Shown: in pieces, positions 12,899 to 20,569 of the stretch
Numbering within the stretch: position 1 is the stretch's first letter
How the letters are laid out: every line of letters begins with the position of its first letter
Virus record (IMG/VR): IMGVR_UViG_3300036832_000238
Coordinates: 1 to 22,291 of that record
Length of the DNA: 22,291 nucleotides
Reading direction: 5' to 3' (one strand)
Source: a virus
Translations under genes and position numbers: made by a program
Notes under the pieces: model-generated
The model's input: only the letters and a program-made list of their open reading frames with translations
Database searches by the model: none
Told to the model about the DNA's origin: nothing

Positions 12899-13155
12899 AG
12901 CGGACCCAGGAGTTTGCCGAGACTGCGCCAAAAGGCCGGTACTCGTATGGTGATAACTTGGTGTTGGTGGTGTCTGGTATTAATGGCAGATCATGGATCG
13001 CCAAGATACAACGGAACAATGTCAGGCGTGATTATGGGGTAGGCCCTGTTAGCTCGGTCACGCTGGAGGAAGCTAGGAAGATAGCCAGAGATTATCGAAG
13101 AATGTTGAACGAGGGTAAAGACCCAACAAAGAAAGGGGGAACTGCGCGCCCATGA
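12895..13155 (+). CDS. Stand-alone Arm (integrase-type, DUF4102-like) DNA-binding domain protein, 86 aa
   Basis: The gene overlaps the small terminase stop by four bases (ATGA). Residues about 15-80 match the N-terminal Arm-binding domain of P4-family tyrosine integrases: strands NLVLVVSGINGRSWIAKIQ, then NVRRDYGVGPVSSVTLEEAR and the helix ARKIARDYRRMLNEGKDPTK, the last matching 'A...A...r.ll.eG.DP'. The catalytic integrase domain (R-H-R-Y) is absent; the protein ends a few residues after DPTK with GGTARP. The domain folds as a three-stranded sheet with a helix, like AP2, and binds short DNA sites. Lying between the two terminase genes it could help packaging-site choice or act as a regulator; both are guesses. 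GGTATTAAT encodes its Gly-Ile-Asn. Confidence 0.72.
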   Translation: MKRTQEFAETAPKGRYSYGDNLVLVVSGINGRSWIAKIQRNNVRRDYGVGPVSSVTLEEARKIARDYRRMLNEGKDPTKKGGTARP

Positions 13156-13159
13156 CATT

Positions 13160-14668
13160 ATGCCCAGTTCCAGTAAAGCAAGCCTTGAGGCTTTGTCTTA
13201 TCCTAGCCATGTGTGGCAGCCACAGCCGGGGCCGCAAGCCCTAGCTATCAGTGCAAGGTTCGTTACCGAGCTACTGTATGGCGGGGCCAGAGGTGGTGGA
13301 AAAAGTAGCTACCTGTTAGGGGATTTTCTGCAAGATGTTGGCGAGGGACCGGGGTGGGCCGGTATCCTGTTCCGTAAGTCTTATCCAGAGCTTGAGGAAC
13401 TAATCAAGCAAGCCAAGGAAATGTATCTGCACATTGGCGCTACATGGAAGGTGAGCGATAGGACATTCTCATTTCCCAGTGGCGCTACGCTGAAGTTACG
13501 GCATATCGACAATGAAGATGATGCCATGCTGTATCAGGGCCATGAGTATAGCTGGATTGGCTTTGATGAGTTGGGCAACTGGCCGGGGCTTAATGCCTAC
13601 AGGAAGATGAAGGCATGTCTGCGTGGTACTAATGCCGCTGTCACGCATAGAAGGATAAGGGCTACTGCTAATCCGGGTGGGCCGGGGCATCATGAGGTCA
13701 AGGCGTATTTTATTGACCATGACCCTGCCGGGTTTGAAATGGTGACGACGCCCGAGGGTACGACAAGAATGTTTATCCCGGCTAAGGTGTCTGATAATAG
13801 GATACTGTTAGCAGCCGATCCGGGGTATGTGAGCCGACTGAAGGAAGTTGGCAGTCCCGAGCTTGTCAGGGCTTGGCTGGAAGGTGACTGGAATGTTATT
13901 ACCGGAGCCTATTTTCCAGAGTTTAGTTCGGCACTGCATGTCATAGCGCCGTTTAAAGTGCCAGCGTACTGGTTGAGGTTCATTGGCGGGGACTGGGGAA
14001 GTGCCAGTCCTTTTAGCTTTCACTGGTATGCTGTCAGCGATGGGACTGTTAATATCCCGCAGCACGATGCACGGTTACCGCCACGGCTGATACCCAAGGG
14101 TGCGTTGGTGGTCTATCGGGAGTTTTATGGCTGTGTGCCGGGGATGGTGAATACCGGCCTGAGGTGGCCTGCGTCGAGGGTGGCCGAGGGGATTAAGGCG
14201 CGGCAGGCGGCGCTGGAGAAGCTGACCTATCGGGTGATGGACCCCAGTGCGTTCAAGCAGGATGGGGGGCCGAGCCATGCCGAGACGATGGCGAGGGCCG
14301 GGGTGTTCTTTCGCCCTGCTGATAATACGCGCCTTGCCGGGTGGAACGCGGTGCGCGAGCGACTGGTGGGGATCGACCCCGATCCGGATAGCGGGGTGGG
14401 ACAGCCGATGCTGTATATCTTCAATACCTGCCCCAACCTGATACGGACGCTGCCCGCGTTGCAGCATGATATCAAGAACCCCGAGGATTGCGATACCACC
14501 GCCGAGGATCATGCCCCGGATGATCTACGGTATGCATGTATGTCACGCCCTTGGTCGCGACCCAAGCCGCCGCCCGAGCCGCAATTGCCCAAGCGCCTGC
14601 GCGATGTGACGCTAACGGAATTGTTCAACGACCGGAAAGATATTATCAATGTTCACTATGGCATGTGA
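13160..14668 (+). CDS. Terminase large subunit, 502 aa
   Basis: The packaging ATPase and nuclease that docks on the portal. It starts at ATG 13160, four bases after the upstream stop. Motifs: Walker A GGARGGGKSS at 41-50; adenine-binding and helicase-like region with FRKSYPELEELI (71-82); Walker B WIGFDE at 132-137; coupling motif ATANPGG at 168-174; nuclease domain with FIGGDWG (274-280, Asp278 a metal ligand), VMDPSAF in the middle, and HAPDDLRYA near the C-terminus (a third acidic cluster). Length is usual for headful-type terminases, but the packaging type cannot be told from this sequence. The gene ends three bases before the end of a small minus-strand gene. Confidence 0.92.
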   Translation: MPSSSKASLEALSYPSHVWQPQPGPQALAISARFVTELLYGGARGGGKSSYLLGDFLQDVGEGPGWAGILFRKSYPELEELIKQAKEMYLHIGATWKVSDRTFSFPSGATLKLRHIDNEDDAMLYQGHEYSWIGFDELGNWPGLNAYRKMKACLRGTNAAVTHRRIRATANPGGPGHHEVKAYFIDHDPAGFEMVTTPEGTTRMFIPAKVSDNRILLAADPGYVSRLKEVGSPELVRAWLEGDWNVITGAYFPEFSSALHVIAPFKVPAYWLRFIGGDWGSASPFSFHWYAVSDGTVNIPQHDARLPPRLIPKGALVVYREFYGCVPGMVNTGLRWPASRVAEGIKARQAALEKLTYRVMDPSAFKQDGGPSHAETMARAGVFFRPADNTRLAGWNAVRERLVGIDPDPDSGVGQPMLYIFNTCPNLIRTLPALQHDIKNPEDCDTTAEDHAPDDLRYACMSRPWSRPKPPPEPQLPKRLRDVTLTELFNDRKDIINVHYGM

Positions 14669-14671
14669 CGC

Positions 14672-14821
14672 CTAGCGTTTTCCGTATGTGGTTTCCAGTA
14701 GCTTGACGACAATTTGTCGCCAGTCCTCAGGCAAGCGTTCCATCAGGTCTGGCGGCAATCGTAAAGAAACTTGAACCTTGCGTTGATGCTCAGGGGTTTT
14801 TGGCCTACCTAGTCGAGTCAT
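14672..14821 (-). CDS. Ribbon-helix-helix regulator, 49 aa
   Basis: This minus-strand frame starts at ATG 14821 with GGAGG eight bases upstream and stops at TAG 14672-14674. The sequence begins MTRLGRPKTPEHQRKVQVSL and continues RLPPDLMERLPEDWRQIVVK. The basic N-terminus (GRPKTPEHQRK), the strand KVQVSLRL, the helix start PPDLMERL and the second helix DWRQIVVKLLETTYG are the order and spacing of the Arc/CopG/MetJ-type (RHH) DNA-binding fold. RHH proteins bind palindromes as dimers. The gene runs against the flow of the head module and shares a 162-base divergent spacer with the portal gene, which holds two palindromes (14862-14875, 14900-14916). It may regulate itself and the portal promoter. 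Confidence 0.78.
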   Translation of the reverse strand: MTRLGRPKTPEHQRKVQVSLRLPPDLMERLPEDWRQIVVKLLETTYGKR

Positions 14822-14983
14822 AAAATAAACCTCCCACTCCCCCGAGAATGGCGGTTTTCCAACGCTGAACAGCGTAAGTCAAGCCACTTTAAATCGTATT
14901 TTATGTAGCACATAAAGTACGGTATTTACTGTGCCTTGTATTAGTACCGCTGTAGAGCTACCATGTGTCCTTGCGAGGAATGC
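14822..14983. promoter_or_regulatory. Divergent spacer between RHH gene and portal gene, with palindromes
   Basis: It holds ACGCTG-AA-CAGCGT (14862-14875), a minus-strand TTGACT box (14882-14877) that overlaps the upstream side of that palindrome, and TTTATGT-AGC-ACATAAA (14900-14916). AATCGTATTTT (14892-14902) is identical to 11444-11454 in the putative origin. No good -10 could be assigned on either strand, so the promoters are uncertain. These palindromes are the natural operator candidates for the RHH protein. Confidence 0.45.
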
Positions 14984-17326
14984 ATGGCGACGACTTCTAA
15001 ATACCCAGCGGACGACTCAAGCGGTGACAGCTACACCAACCGTCGCGGGTATTGGGAGGAGCAGATCACCAAGGCAAACAAGCGCTGGGAGAAGTTTGAG
15101 AAGGACGGTATTGCGGTCATGGACCGCTTTATGCTGGAGACGCAGTACATGGGTGACAAGTACAATATATTGTACTCGTCAACCGAGACGATAAAGCCGA
15201 GCCTGTACGGTCAAACTCCCAAGGTGCAGGTTAAGACTAGGCAGAGCGATACCGAGGATAATCTTAAGGTAGCCTCTGCCATGCTTCTGGAGCAAGTCGG
15301 CCAGTATGCGGTCGATATGCTCGACTTCGACTATATCATGCAGAACGTGGTTAGTGACTATGTGCTGCCGGGGATTGGCGTAGCGTGGATTAGGTACGAT
15401 CCGCAATTTGCGCCGATGTACTCCAACGATAACACGCCCGCTGTTAATGACGACGGCACGCAGGCTGAGTACCTGACATTCGAGGGCCTTGCGCTCGATT
15501 ACGTCCACTTCAAGGATTTTCGTACCGGACAGGCGCGGTACTGGCATGAGGTGCCTTGGATATCGCGGCGCACGTTCCTGACCAAGCGGCAGGCGACAGA
15601 ACGCTTCGGTGCGCAAAAGGCCAATGACCTTTGCTACACGTTCACACAGAAAGATAAGAACGAGGGTAATAAGACCGATAGCGGCTCCAAACAGGCCATT
15701 ATCTATGAGATATGGGACAAAGACAATAAAGAGGTGGTTTGGTACTCTGACGACTATTCCACCGATGTCTTGGACGCGAAGGCTGATCCGTACCGCCTTG
15801 AAAATTTTTATCCATGTCCTAGACCTCTGAGGGCCGTTTGGTCTAGCCAGAGTATTATACCAAAGTCGCTGTACTCGCAGTATCGAACGCAAGCCGCTGA
15901 GCTAGACCGGCTCACCGAACGCATTCGCTATCTGACGGAAGCTCTTAAGGTTCGCGGGCTATACGATGGCAGTCAGGAGAACCTAGCCAACTTGCTGGAT
16001 GGCGTTGGCAACAAGATGGTGGCCGTACAGGACTGGGCCAACTTCATGGGCGCTGGTGGTGTAACCGGCGTAGTGCAGTGGTTGCCCATTACTGACGTAA
16101 CCAACTGCCTAGGCGAGCTATTCAAGCAGCGCGAGATTTGCAAGAACGAGATATACGAGATAACTGGCTTCTCTGATATTGTCAGGGGTATTAGTAAGGC
16201 TTCTGAAACTCTAGGTGCGCAGCAACTTAAGGCAGACTGGGCTACCGGCCGTCTTAAGGACATGCAGCGCGAGGTGCAGCGTTTCTGCCGCGATGTGATC
16301 CGCATATTCATTGAAATTGCTGCTGAGCATTTCAGTGATAAGACGTTGATGTTGTATAGTGGTATTACGATCCAGCCACCGTCACCGGCTGAGATACAGG
16401 CCAAACAGCAGTATCAACAGCAATTAATACAGTTTCAGCAAGCACAGGCGCAGTTTCCCCAGCAAGCGCAACAGGCGCAAATGCAGGGACAGCCGATCCC
16501 GCCACAGCCCCAACCACCCCAAGACCCCGGCCCTACGCAGGGCGAGCAAATGCAGGTCATGTTCAACGCGGTGGTCAAGCTGGTTCGTCAGGACAAGCTT
16601 AGACTGGCTGCGGTCGGGATTGAGACTGACAGCACGATCCTGCCCGATGAGCAGAAAGAGCGCCAAGACCGGATGCAGTTCTTGGCGAGTATGGGTGCAT
16701 TTCTCCAGCAAGCCGCTCCAATGGCAATGCAGTTCCCCGATATGCGCGGGCTGCTAGGCGGTATTATGATGTTTACGCTGCGCACGTTCTCAGCTTCCCG
16801 GCCATTGGAGAAGGAATTTGAGACGTTCCAGAAGAAACTGGAAGCAATGCCGCCTACACCGCCTCCCGGTCAGCAGGATAATGGACAGGCTGCGGCGCAG
16901 GCTGCGGCTCAAGTGGCACAGATGAAAGCGCAAGCGGATATACAGATGGCTTCGCAGTCGGATGCTACCAAGCGCTACGAGATAGATCAGAAAACGCAGT
17001 CTGAGGGTAACAAGCAGGCCAACGAACATCAGTTCCGTATGGCGCAATTGAACCTAGACCAACAGAAACTTCACCTTGAGACAACCAAGACTGGCCTTAA
17101 CGCTCTTAATGACGCGCATAACAGCCAGATCGAGACGCATGGTCACATGGTCGATGCCATAGCCGAGACTGGGCAAACGCTACAGCAGCAAGACTATAAC
17201 GCTGCACAGGCCGAGCTAGAGCGCCACCATAAGCAAGCAATGCAGTTTTCACAGCAAATGCATGAGGCCGAACAGAACAGCGCGGAACGTGCTGCTAGGC
17301 CAGCACAGAGTCAAAGCGATGCTTGA
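14984..17326 (+). CDS. Portal protein (P22-like group), 780 aa
   Basis: Forms the dodecameric ring at the capsid vertex through which DNA passes. The start is set at ATG 14984 (MATTSKYPADDSSGDSYTNR), with GAGGA four bases upstream. The ATG at 14963 would add seven Cys-rich residues. The N-terminal half has the portal-type order: helical start (EQITKANKRWEKFEKDGIAV), beta-rich wing with YNILYSSTETIKPSLYG, then the clip and stem helices, and GISKASETLGAQQLKADWAT near the stem. The C-terminal part is strongly Gln-rich (PAEIQAKQQYQQQLIQFQQA and following) with helical repeats, as in the barrel of long portals of the P22 group. Length is slightly above P22's. It overlaps the next gene by eight bases. 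Confidence 0.85.
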   Translation: MATTSKYPADDSSGDSYTNRRGYWEEQITKANKRWEKFEKDGIAVMDRFMLETQYMGDKYNILYSSTETIKPSLYGQTPKVQVKTRQSDTEDNLKVASAMLLEQVGQYAVDMLDFDYIMQNVVSDYVLPGIGVAWIRYDPQFAPMYSNDNTPAVNDDGTQAEYLTFEGLALDYVHFKDFRTGQARYWHEVPWISRRTFLTKRQATERFGAQKANDLCYTFTQKDKNEGNKTDSGSKQAIIYEIWDKDNKEVVWYSDDYSTDVLDAKADPYRLENFYPCPRPLRAVWSSQSIIPKSLYSQYRTQAAELDRLTERIRYLTEALKVRGLYDGSQENLANLLDGVGNKMVAVQDWANFMGAGGVTGVVQWLPITDVTNCLGELFKQREICKNEIYEITGFSDIVRGISKASETLGAQQLKADWATGRLKDMQREVQRFCRDVIRIFIEIAAEHFSDKTLMLYSGITIQPPSPAEIQAKQQYQQQLIQFQQAQAQFPQQAQQAQMQGQPIPPQPQPPQDPGPTQGEQMQVMFNAVVKLVRQDKLRLAAVGIETDSTILPDEQKERQDRMQFLASMGAFLQQAAPMAMQFPDMRGLLGGIMMFTLRTFSASRPLEKEFETFQKKLEAMPPTPPPGQQDNGQAAAQAAAQVAQMKAQADIQMASQSDATKRYEIDQKTQSEGNKQANEHQFRMAQLNLDQQKLHLETTKTGLNALNDAHNSQIETHGHMVDAIAETGQTLQQQDYNAAQAELERHHKQAMQFSQQMHEAEQNSAERAARPAQSQSDA

Positions 17327-17687
17327 CCTCCACGAGTATCCGGGTGCGCATATTGGAACACGACAGTATGTGTCAGTGCGTGGGTATTCGCGGTCGATCC
17401 CGAAGTATAAGACATACAGGGGACGTGATGGGTACAACCATGTGTTGCCCGAATACGGTGGCACGGACCCGTCTTATGCTTCGGGATCGTTCTATATCCT
17501 GCCTGACAAGCTGGCTTATATATCTCCAATGGACGGTACTGAGATTACCAGTCGATCTGCGCATAGGGAACATATGAAGGTTCATGGCGTAGTAGAAGCG
17601 CCAGACAGGATACCGGCTAGGGAAATAGAACCGGGCGATCCTGTCAATGATATTAAGGCTGCATGGCGCGAATTGGAGAGCCGGTAA
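17319..17687 (+). CDS. Hypothetical head-module protein, 122 aa
   Basis: It starts at ATG 17319, inside the portal's last codons (eight-base overlap). An earlier in-frame ATG at 17262 would overlap the portal much more. The protein begins MLDLHEYPGAHIGTRQYVSV. It has Tyr/Gly-rich beta-like segments and a helical C-terminus (DPVNDIKAAWRELESR). Its TAA shares one base with the scaffold-like gene's ATG. Small proteins at this place are often head accessory or assembly proteins, but no family is recognised, so the role is inferred from position only. Confidence 0.65.
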   Translation: MLDLHEYPGAHIGTRQYVSVRGYSRSIPKYKTYRGRDGYNHVLPEYGGTDPSYASGSFYILPDKLAYISPMDGTEITSRSAHREHMKVHGVVEAPDRIPAREIEPGDPVNDIKAAWRELESR

Positions 17688-18832
17688 TGGCTGGCATTGA
17701 AGATACCGTTGATATTACCAGTGATATTAGTGGTGAGGCTCCGCATGAGGGCGTCACCCCGCTAAGCACGCCCGAGATTAAGACCGACGTTGACGCTCCC
17801 GAGCCGAGCATCCGCGACCTCCTGTCCGATGCGTTCAAGGGCGAGGAAGCGCCCAAGACGACAGAACCGGTCGCACCGCCCGCCGACGCGCCCGCGTTGG
17901 TCAAAGTTGGCGAACGCTACCACCGTCCAGACGGCTCGTTCGCGAGCAAGGATGAGATCGAAGCGTTCTCCCGTGTCCAGTCCGGGGCTGAGCCTGCCCC
18001 CGCTTCGGTTCCGGATTGGGCACAGCAGTTCACCGCTCTAGAGCGGGAACAATACGCCAAGCTTCCTGAGGAACTTCGATCATTGGTCGGACGGACGATG
18101 GAGGGCGTTAATACCCAGCAGCAAGCGTTCCAAGAATACAATATGCTTGAACAGGTGATTGGCCCACGGCGTCAGCCTTGGGCGTCGCAGGGGCTAACTC
18201 CCCTTGTGGCGATCAATCAGTTGTTCGCGCTATCTGACTTCGCTGGTCGTAATCCTAGTGAGTTTGTGATGTGGTTTGCGGACCAGCACAAGCTTGACTT
18301 GGATGCGCTCATGGATGCGCGCGATGCTGTTAAGATAGCTGGGTCCGGTGATCCCGCTATAGCAGGTTTGCAACAGGAGATAGCGCAGCTACGTAACACT
18401 ATTAGCGGTTACACCGATCTTACAGCGCAACAGAGACAGGCTAACAGCTATCAGTCCGTTCAGCAGTTCATGGGAGAGAAAGATAGCGCTGGCAATCCAG
18501 CCTATCCGTATTTCAATGAACTGGCGGATGACATAGCTCAGCATGTATCTGTTATCCGTCAGCAACAGCCGATGTTGCCAGAGCATGATGTACTGAAAGC
18601 GGCTTACGACTTCGCAGCGTTCAACAGCCCGTCGATACGGGAGAAGATGCAGCAAGCGCAGGTCAAGGCTTCACAGGAAAAGGCAGCGGCAGAGGCAGCT
18701 AGGGCGCGTAAGATTGGAGTGTCTGTTACTGGTGGTCCCGCAGGGGATACAAGCAAACTACCGAATAACGCAAATCGTACCCTGAGAGAAGAACTGTTAG
18801 ACGCCTACCGGCAACAGCAAGCAGGCGCGTGA
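17687..18832 (+). CDS. Probable scaffolding protein, 381 aa
   Basis: It starts at ATG 17687 (MAGIEDTVDITSDISGEAPH), eight bases after GGAGAG. Residues about 1-75 are acidic, Pro/Thr-rich and probably disordered. A short domain follows with VKVGERYHRPDGSFASKDEI, then helical, Gln/Ala-rich segments to the C-terminus (KASQEKAAAEAARARKIGVS), which is basic. Acid N-terminus, long helices and basic end, directly before the major capsid gene, are typical of phage scaffolds, whose basic C-terminus binds capsid protein. No sequence-level family match is claimed; the 'RY.RPDGSF' box is common in phage scaffold-like proteins. Confidence 0.7.
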   Translation: MAGIEDTVDITSDISGEAPHEGVTPLSTPEIKTDVDAPEPSIRDLLSDAFKGEEAPKTTEPVAPPADAPALVKVGERYHRPDGSFASKDEIEAFSRVQSGAEPAPASVPDWAQQFTALEREQYAKLPEELRSLVGRTMEGVNTQQQAFQEYNMLEQVIGPRRQPWASQGLTPLVAINQLFALSDFAGRNPSEFVMWFADQHKLDLDALMDARDAVKIAGSGDPAIAGLQQEIAQLRNTISGYTDLTAQQRQANSYQSVQQFMGEKDSAGNPAYPYFNELADDIAQHVSVIRQQQPMLPEHDVLKAAYDFAAFNSPSIREKMQQAQVKASQEKAAAEAARARKIGVSVTGGPAGDTSKLPNNANRTLREELLDAYRQQQAGA

Positions 18833-18847
18833 TAAGGGAACGATGAC

Positions 18848-19816
18848 ATGGCAAGTCCTAATGTTAGCGAGCTTGTAACCACAACGCTCGAAAAGCGTAG
18901 CAAGAAACTGGCGGATAACGTCACCAACAACAATGCCCTGCTCAAGAGGCTGGAGGACAAGGGCAACGTGATGCCTGCCGATGGCGGTACACGGATCATG
19001 CAAGAACTTGAATACGGCGAAAACGGCACATTCACTTGGTACAGCGGCTATGATACGCTGAATATTAATCCAAGCGATGTGCTGACCGCAGCGGAGTTTG
19101 ACTGGAAACAGAATGCCGTTGCGGTCACGATGTCCGGCTTGGAGGAATTCCAGAATAGCGGCGAGTCGAAGCTGATCGACTTGCTCACAGCGCGCATTAA
19201 GAACGCTGAGAAAACCATGAAGAACCGTATGTCAGCAGCGGTCTACGGCGATGGAACGGCAGCGGCAGGCAAGGCAATCGGTGGGCTTGGCCTACTGGTA
19301 TCCGATACCGGTGCTGGGGTCGTTGGCGGCATTGATGCTGGAACTTGGTCTTTCTGGAAGAACCAAGTTTTTGATGCAACGACTGATGGCGGGGCCGCAG
19401 CGGATATTACTAATATCACGCAGTACATGAACCGCATGTGGCTCAATCTTGTCCGTGGCACGGATCGTCCTGATCTTATCATTACGGACAACGCTTACTA
19501 TACGCTGTATATGGAGTCCTTGACTCCACAGCAGCGGTTTACGTCTCCTGACATGGCGCAGTCGGGTTTCGAAAGTCTCAAGTACATGGCGGCTGATGTT
19601 GTCTATGATGGTGGCATGGGCGGTGCTTGCCCTGTGAACCACATGTACTTTCTGAATACGGACTACATTTATCTCCGTCCGCATACAGATCGCCAGTATG
19701 TGCCTCTTAATCCTGATCGCTACACGAACAATCAGGATGCTTTCGTCAAGCTGATTGGCTGGGCTGGCAACATGACGACCTCAGGCCGCAAGTTCCAAGG
19801 CGTGCTTAAGGATTAA
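18848..19816 (+). CDS. Major capsid protein, 322 aa
   Basis: It starts at ATG 18848 (MASPNVSELVTTTLEKRSKK) with AAGGGA eight bases upstream. The layout fits an HK97-fold coat protein: N-terminal helix, an early strand with GGTRIMQELEYGENGTFTWY, a spine-helix region (SKLIDLLTARIKNAEKTMKN), a Gly/Ala-rich A domain and late strands (HMYFLNTDYIYLRPHTDRQY). IITDNAYYTLY and the length agree with coat proteins of several podovirus-like phages. There is no sign of an N-terminal protease-cleaved delta domain. The last codons are AAG GAT TAA, and the stop lies in GGATTAATACC, a copy of the repeated palindrome. A hairpin follows at 19858-19888. Confidence 0.85.
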   Translation: MASPNVSELVTTTLEKRSKKLADNVTNNNALLKRLEDKGNVMPADGGTRIMQELEYGENGTFTWYSGYDTLNINPSDVLTAAEFDWKQNAVAVTMSGLEEFQNSGESKLIDLLTARIKNAEKTMKNRMSAAVYGDGTAAAGKAIGGLGLLVSDTGAGVVGGIDAGTWSFWKNQVFDATTDGGAAADITNITQYMNRMWLNLVRGTDRPDLIITDNAYYTLYMESLTPQQRFTSPDMAQSGFESLKYMAADVVYDGGMGGACPVNHMYFLNTDYIYLRPHTDRQYVPLNPDRYTNNQDAFVKLIGWAGNMTTSGRKFQGVLKD

Positions 19817-19857
19817 TACCACGCTGGCGTGTGCGCAGACATGCTGGCGTGCCGTTG

Positions 19858-19888
19858 CCCGGTAGGTTGAGTTCCTTCGCCTACCGGG
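19858..19888 (+). repeat. Hairpin after the major capsid gene
   Basis: CCCGGTAGG (19858-19866) and CCTACCGGG (19880-19888) pair perfectly around a 13-base loop. No T-run follows (TAACACAC), so it may be a partial terminator or a stability element that sets the ratio of capsid to downstream mRNA. Just upstream the near-repeat GCTGGCGTG occurs twice. Confidence 0.6.
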
Positions 19889-19909
19889 TAACACACAAGG
19901 GAAATGAGT

Positions 19910-20566
19910 ATGGACAACACGGCAGAAGGTATGGCTCCCGGTCCTGACGGGTCATTCTTGCGGTTCTTCTATGACACGGCTCGTAATGATAGAGCATCGA
20001 CCGCCGAGAACAGGGCGATATTCGATACTGTACTTGTCGTGGACATTATCACGCCGGGGCAGAAAGCAAGTACGCCGCGCTTTGAACTAGAGCGTATTTG
20101 GTCAGAACAGACCTGTAAAGCATTGGGCGTTACCGGGTCTAAACGATCATACAAGTACACTGAGTACGAGGAACAGATAGAAAAGTACAAGCGGATGGAA
20201 CAAGGTGACGATTTCGGTGGTACTCCACTGAAAATGTGGCCGCGCATTGACAGGGGCCTTGCTGCGACTTTGGCCGGGGCGCATATCCACACCGTCGAAG
20301 CGCTGGCCCAAGTGTCTGACGGCAATCTTGGCAATCTCGGGCTGGGCGGGCGCGAGCTACGCGAACAGGCCAAGGCATTCCTGCTTGCCGCCGAGGGCGG
20401 GGCCGAGGTGAGCCAGCTCACCGAGCGCGCGATGGTCGCGGAGGCCGAGAACAAGCGGTTGAACGATGCCTTGGTCGAGGCGAACCGTCTTAATGCCGAG
20501 TTGAAGCGCGGTGGCGCTCCGGACACCAAGAAGAAAGTGGACGCTACATTATCAGCATCGGGGTAA
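19910..20566 (+). CDS. Head-module protein with helix-hairpin-helix-like segment, 218 aa
   Basis: The start is set at ATG 19910, seven bases after AAGGGA. The ATG at 19904 is only one base away from it. Residues 1-110 are mostly beta and polar (SFLRFFYDTARNDRAS; VLVVDIITPGQKASTPRFEL). Residues about 119-157 (ATLAGAHIHTVEALAQVSDG then LGNLGLGGRELREQAKAFL) read as a helix-hairpin-helix-like unit. Residues 165-200 are a coiled coil (ERAMVAEAENKRLNDALVEA), and the tail is basic. The order (capsid, this gene, adaptor) suggests a capsid-associated or internal head protein. No family is assigned with confidence. Confidence 0.65.
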   Translation: MDNTAEGMAPGPDGSFLRFFYDTARNDRASTAENRAIFDTVLVVDIITPGQKASTPRFELERIWSEQTCKALGVTGSKRSYKYTEYEEQIEKYKRMEQGDDFGGTPLKMWPRIDRGLAATLAGAHIHTVEALAQVSDGNLGNLGLGGRELREQAKAFLLAAEGGAEVSQLTERAMVAEAENKRLNDALVEANRLNAELKRGGAPDTKKKVDATLSASG

Positions 20567-20569
20567 CGC

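Noticed and set aside
1082-13000. Codon preference (Ile-Asn pairs) as cause of ATTAAT excess
   Set aside because: Many copies do encode Ile-Asn, but others are in different frames, on stop and start codons and in non-coding DNA, and the flanking GG/CC bias remains.
14963-14983. Upstream portal start adding a Cys-rich heptapeptide
   Set aside because: The GAGGA ribosome binding site lies inside that extension and is placed for the ATG at 14984.
1082-19817. ATTAAT sites as promoters of a phage-type single-subunit RNA polymerase
   Set aside because: Such promoters are longer and directional, while this site is symmetric, lies in both coding and non-coding DNA and occurs on stop codons.
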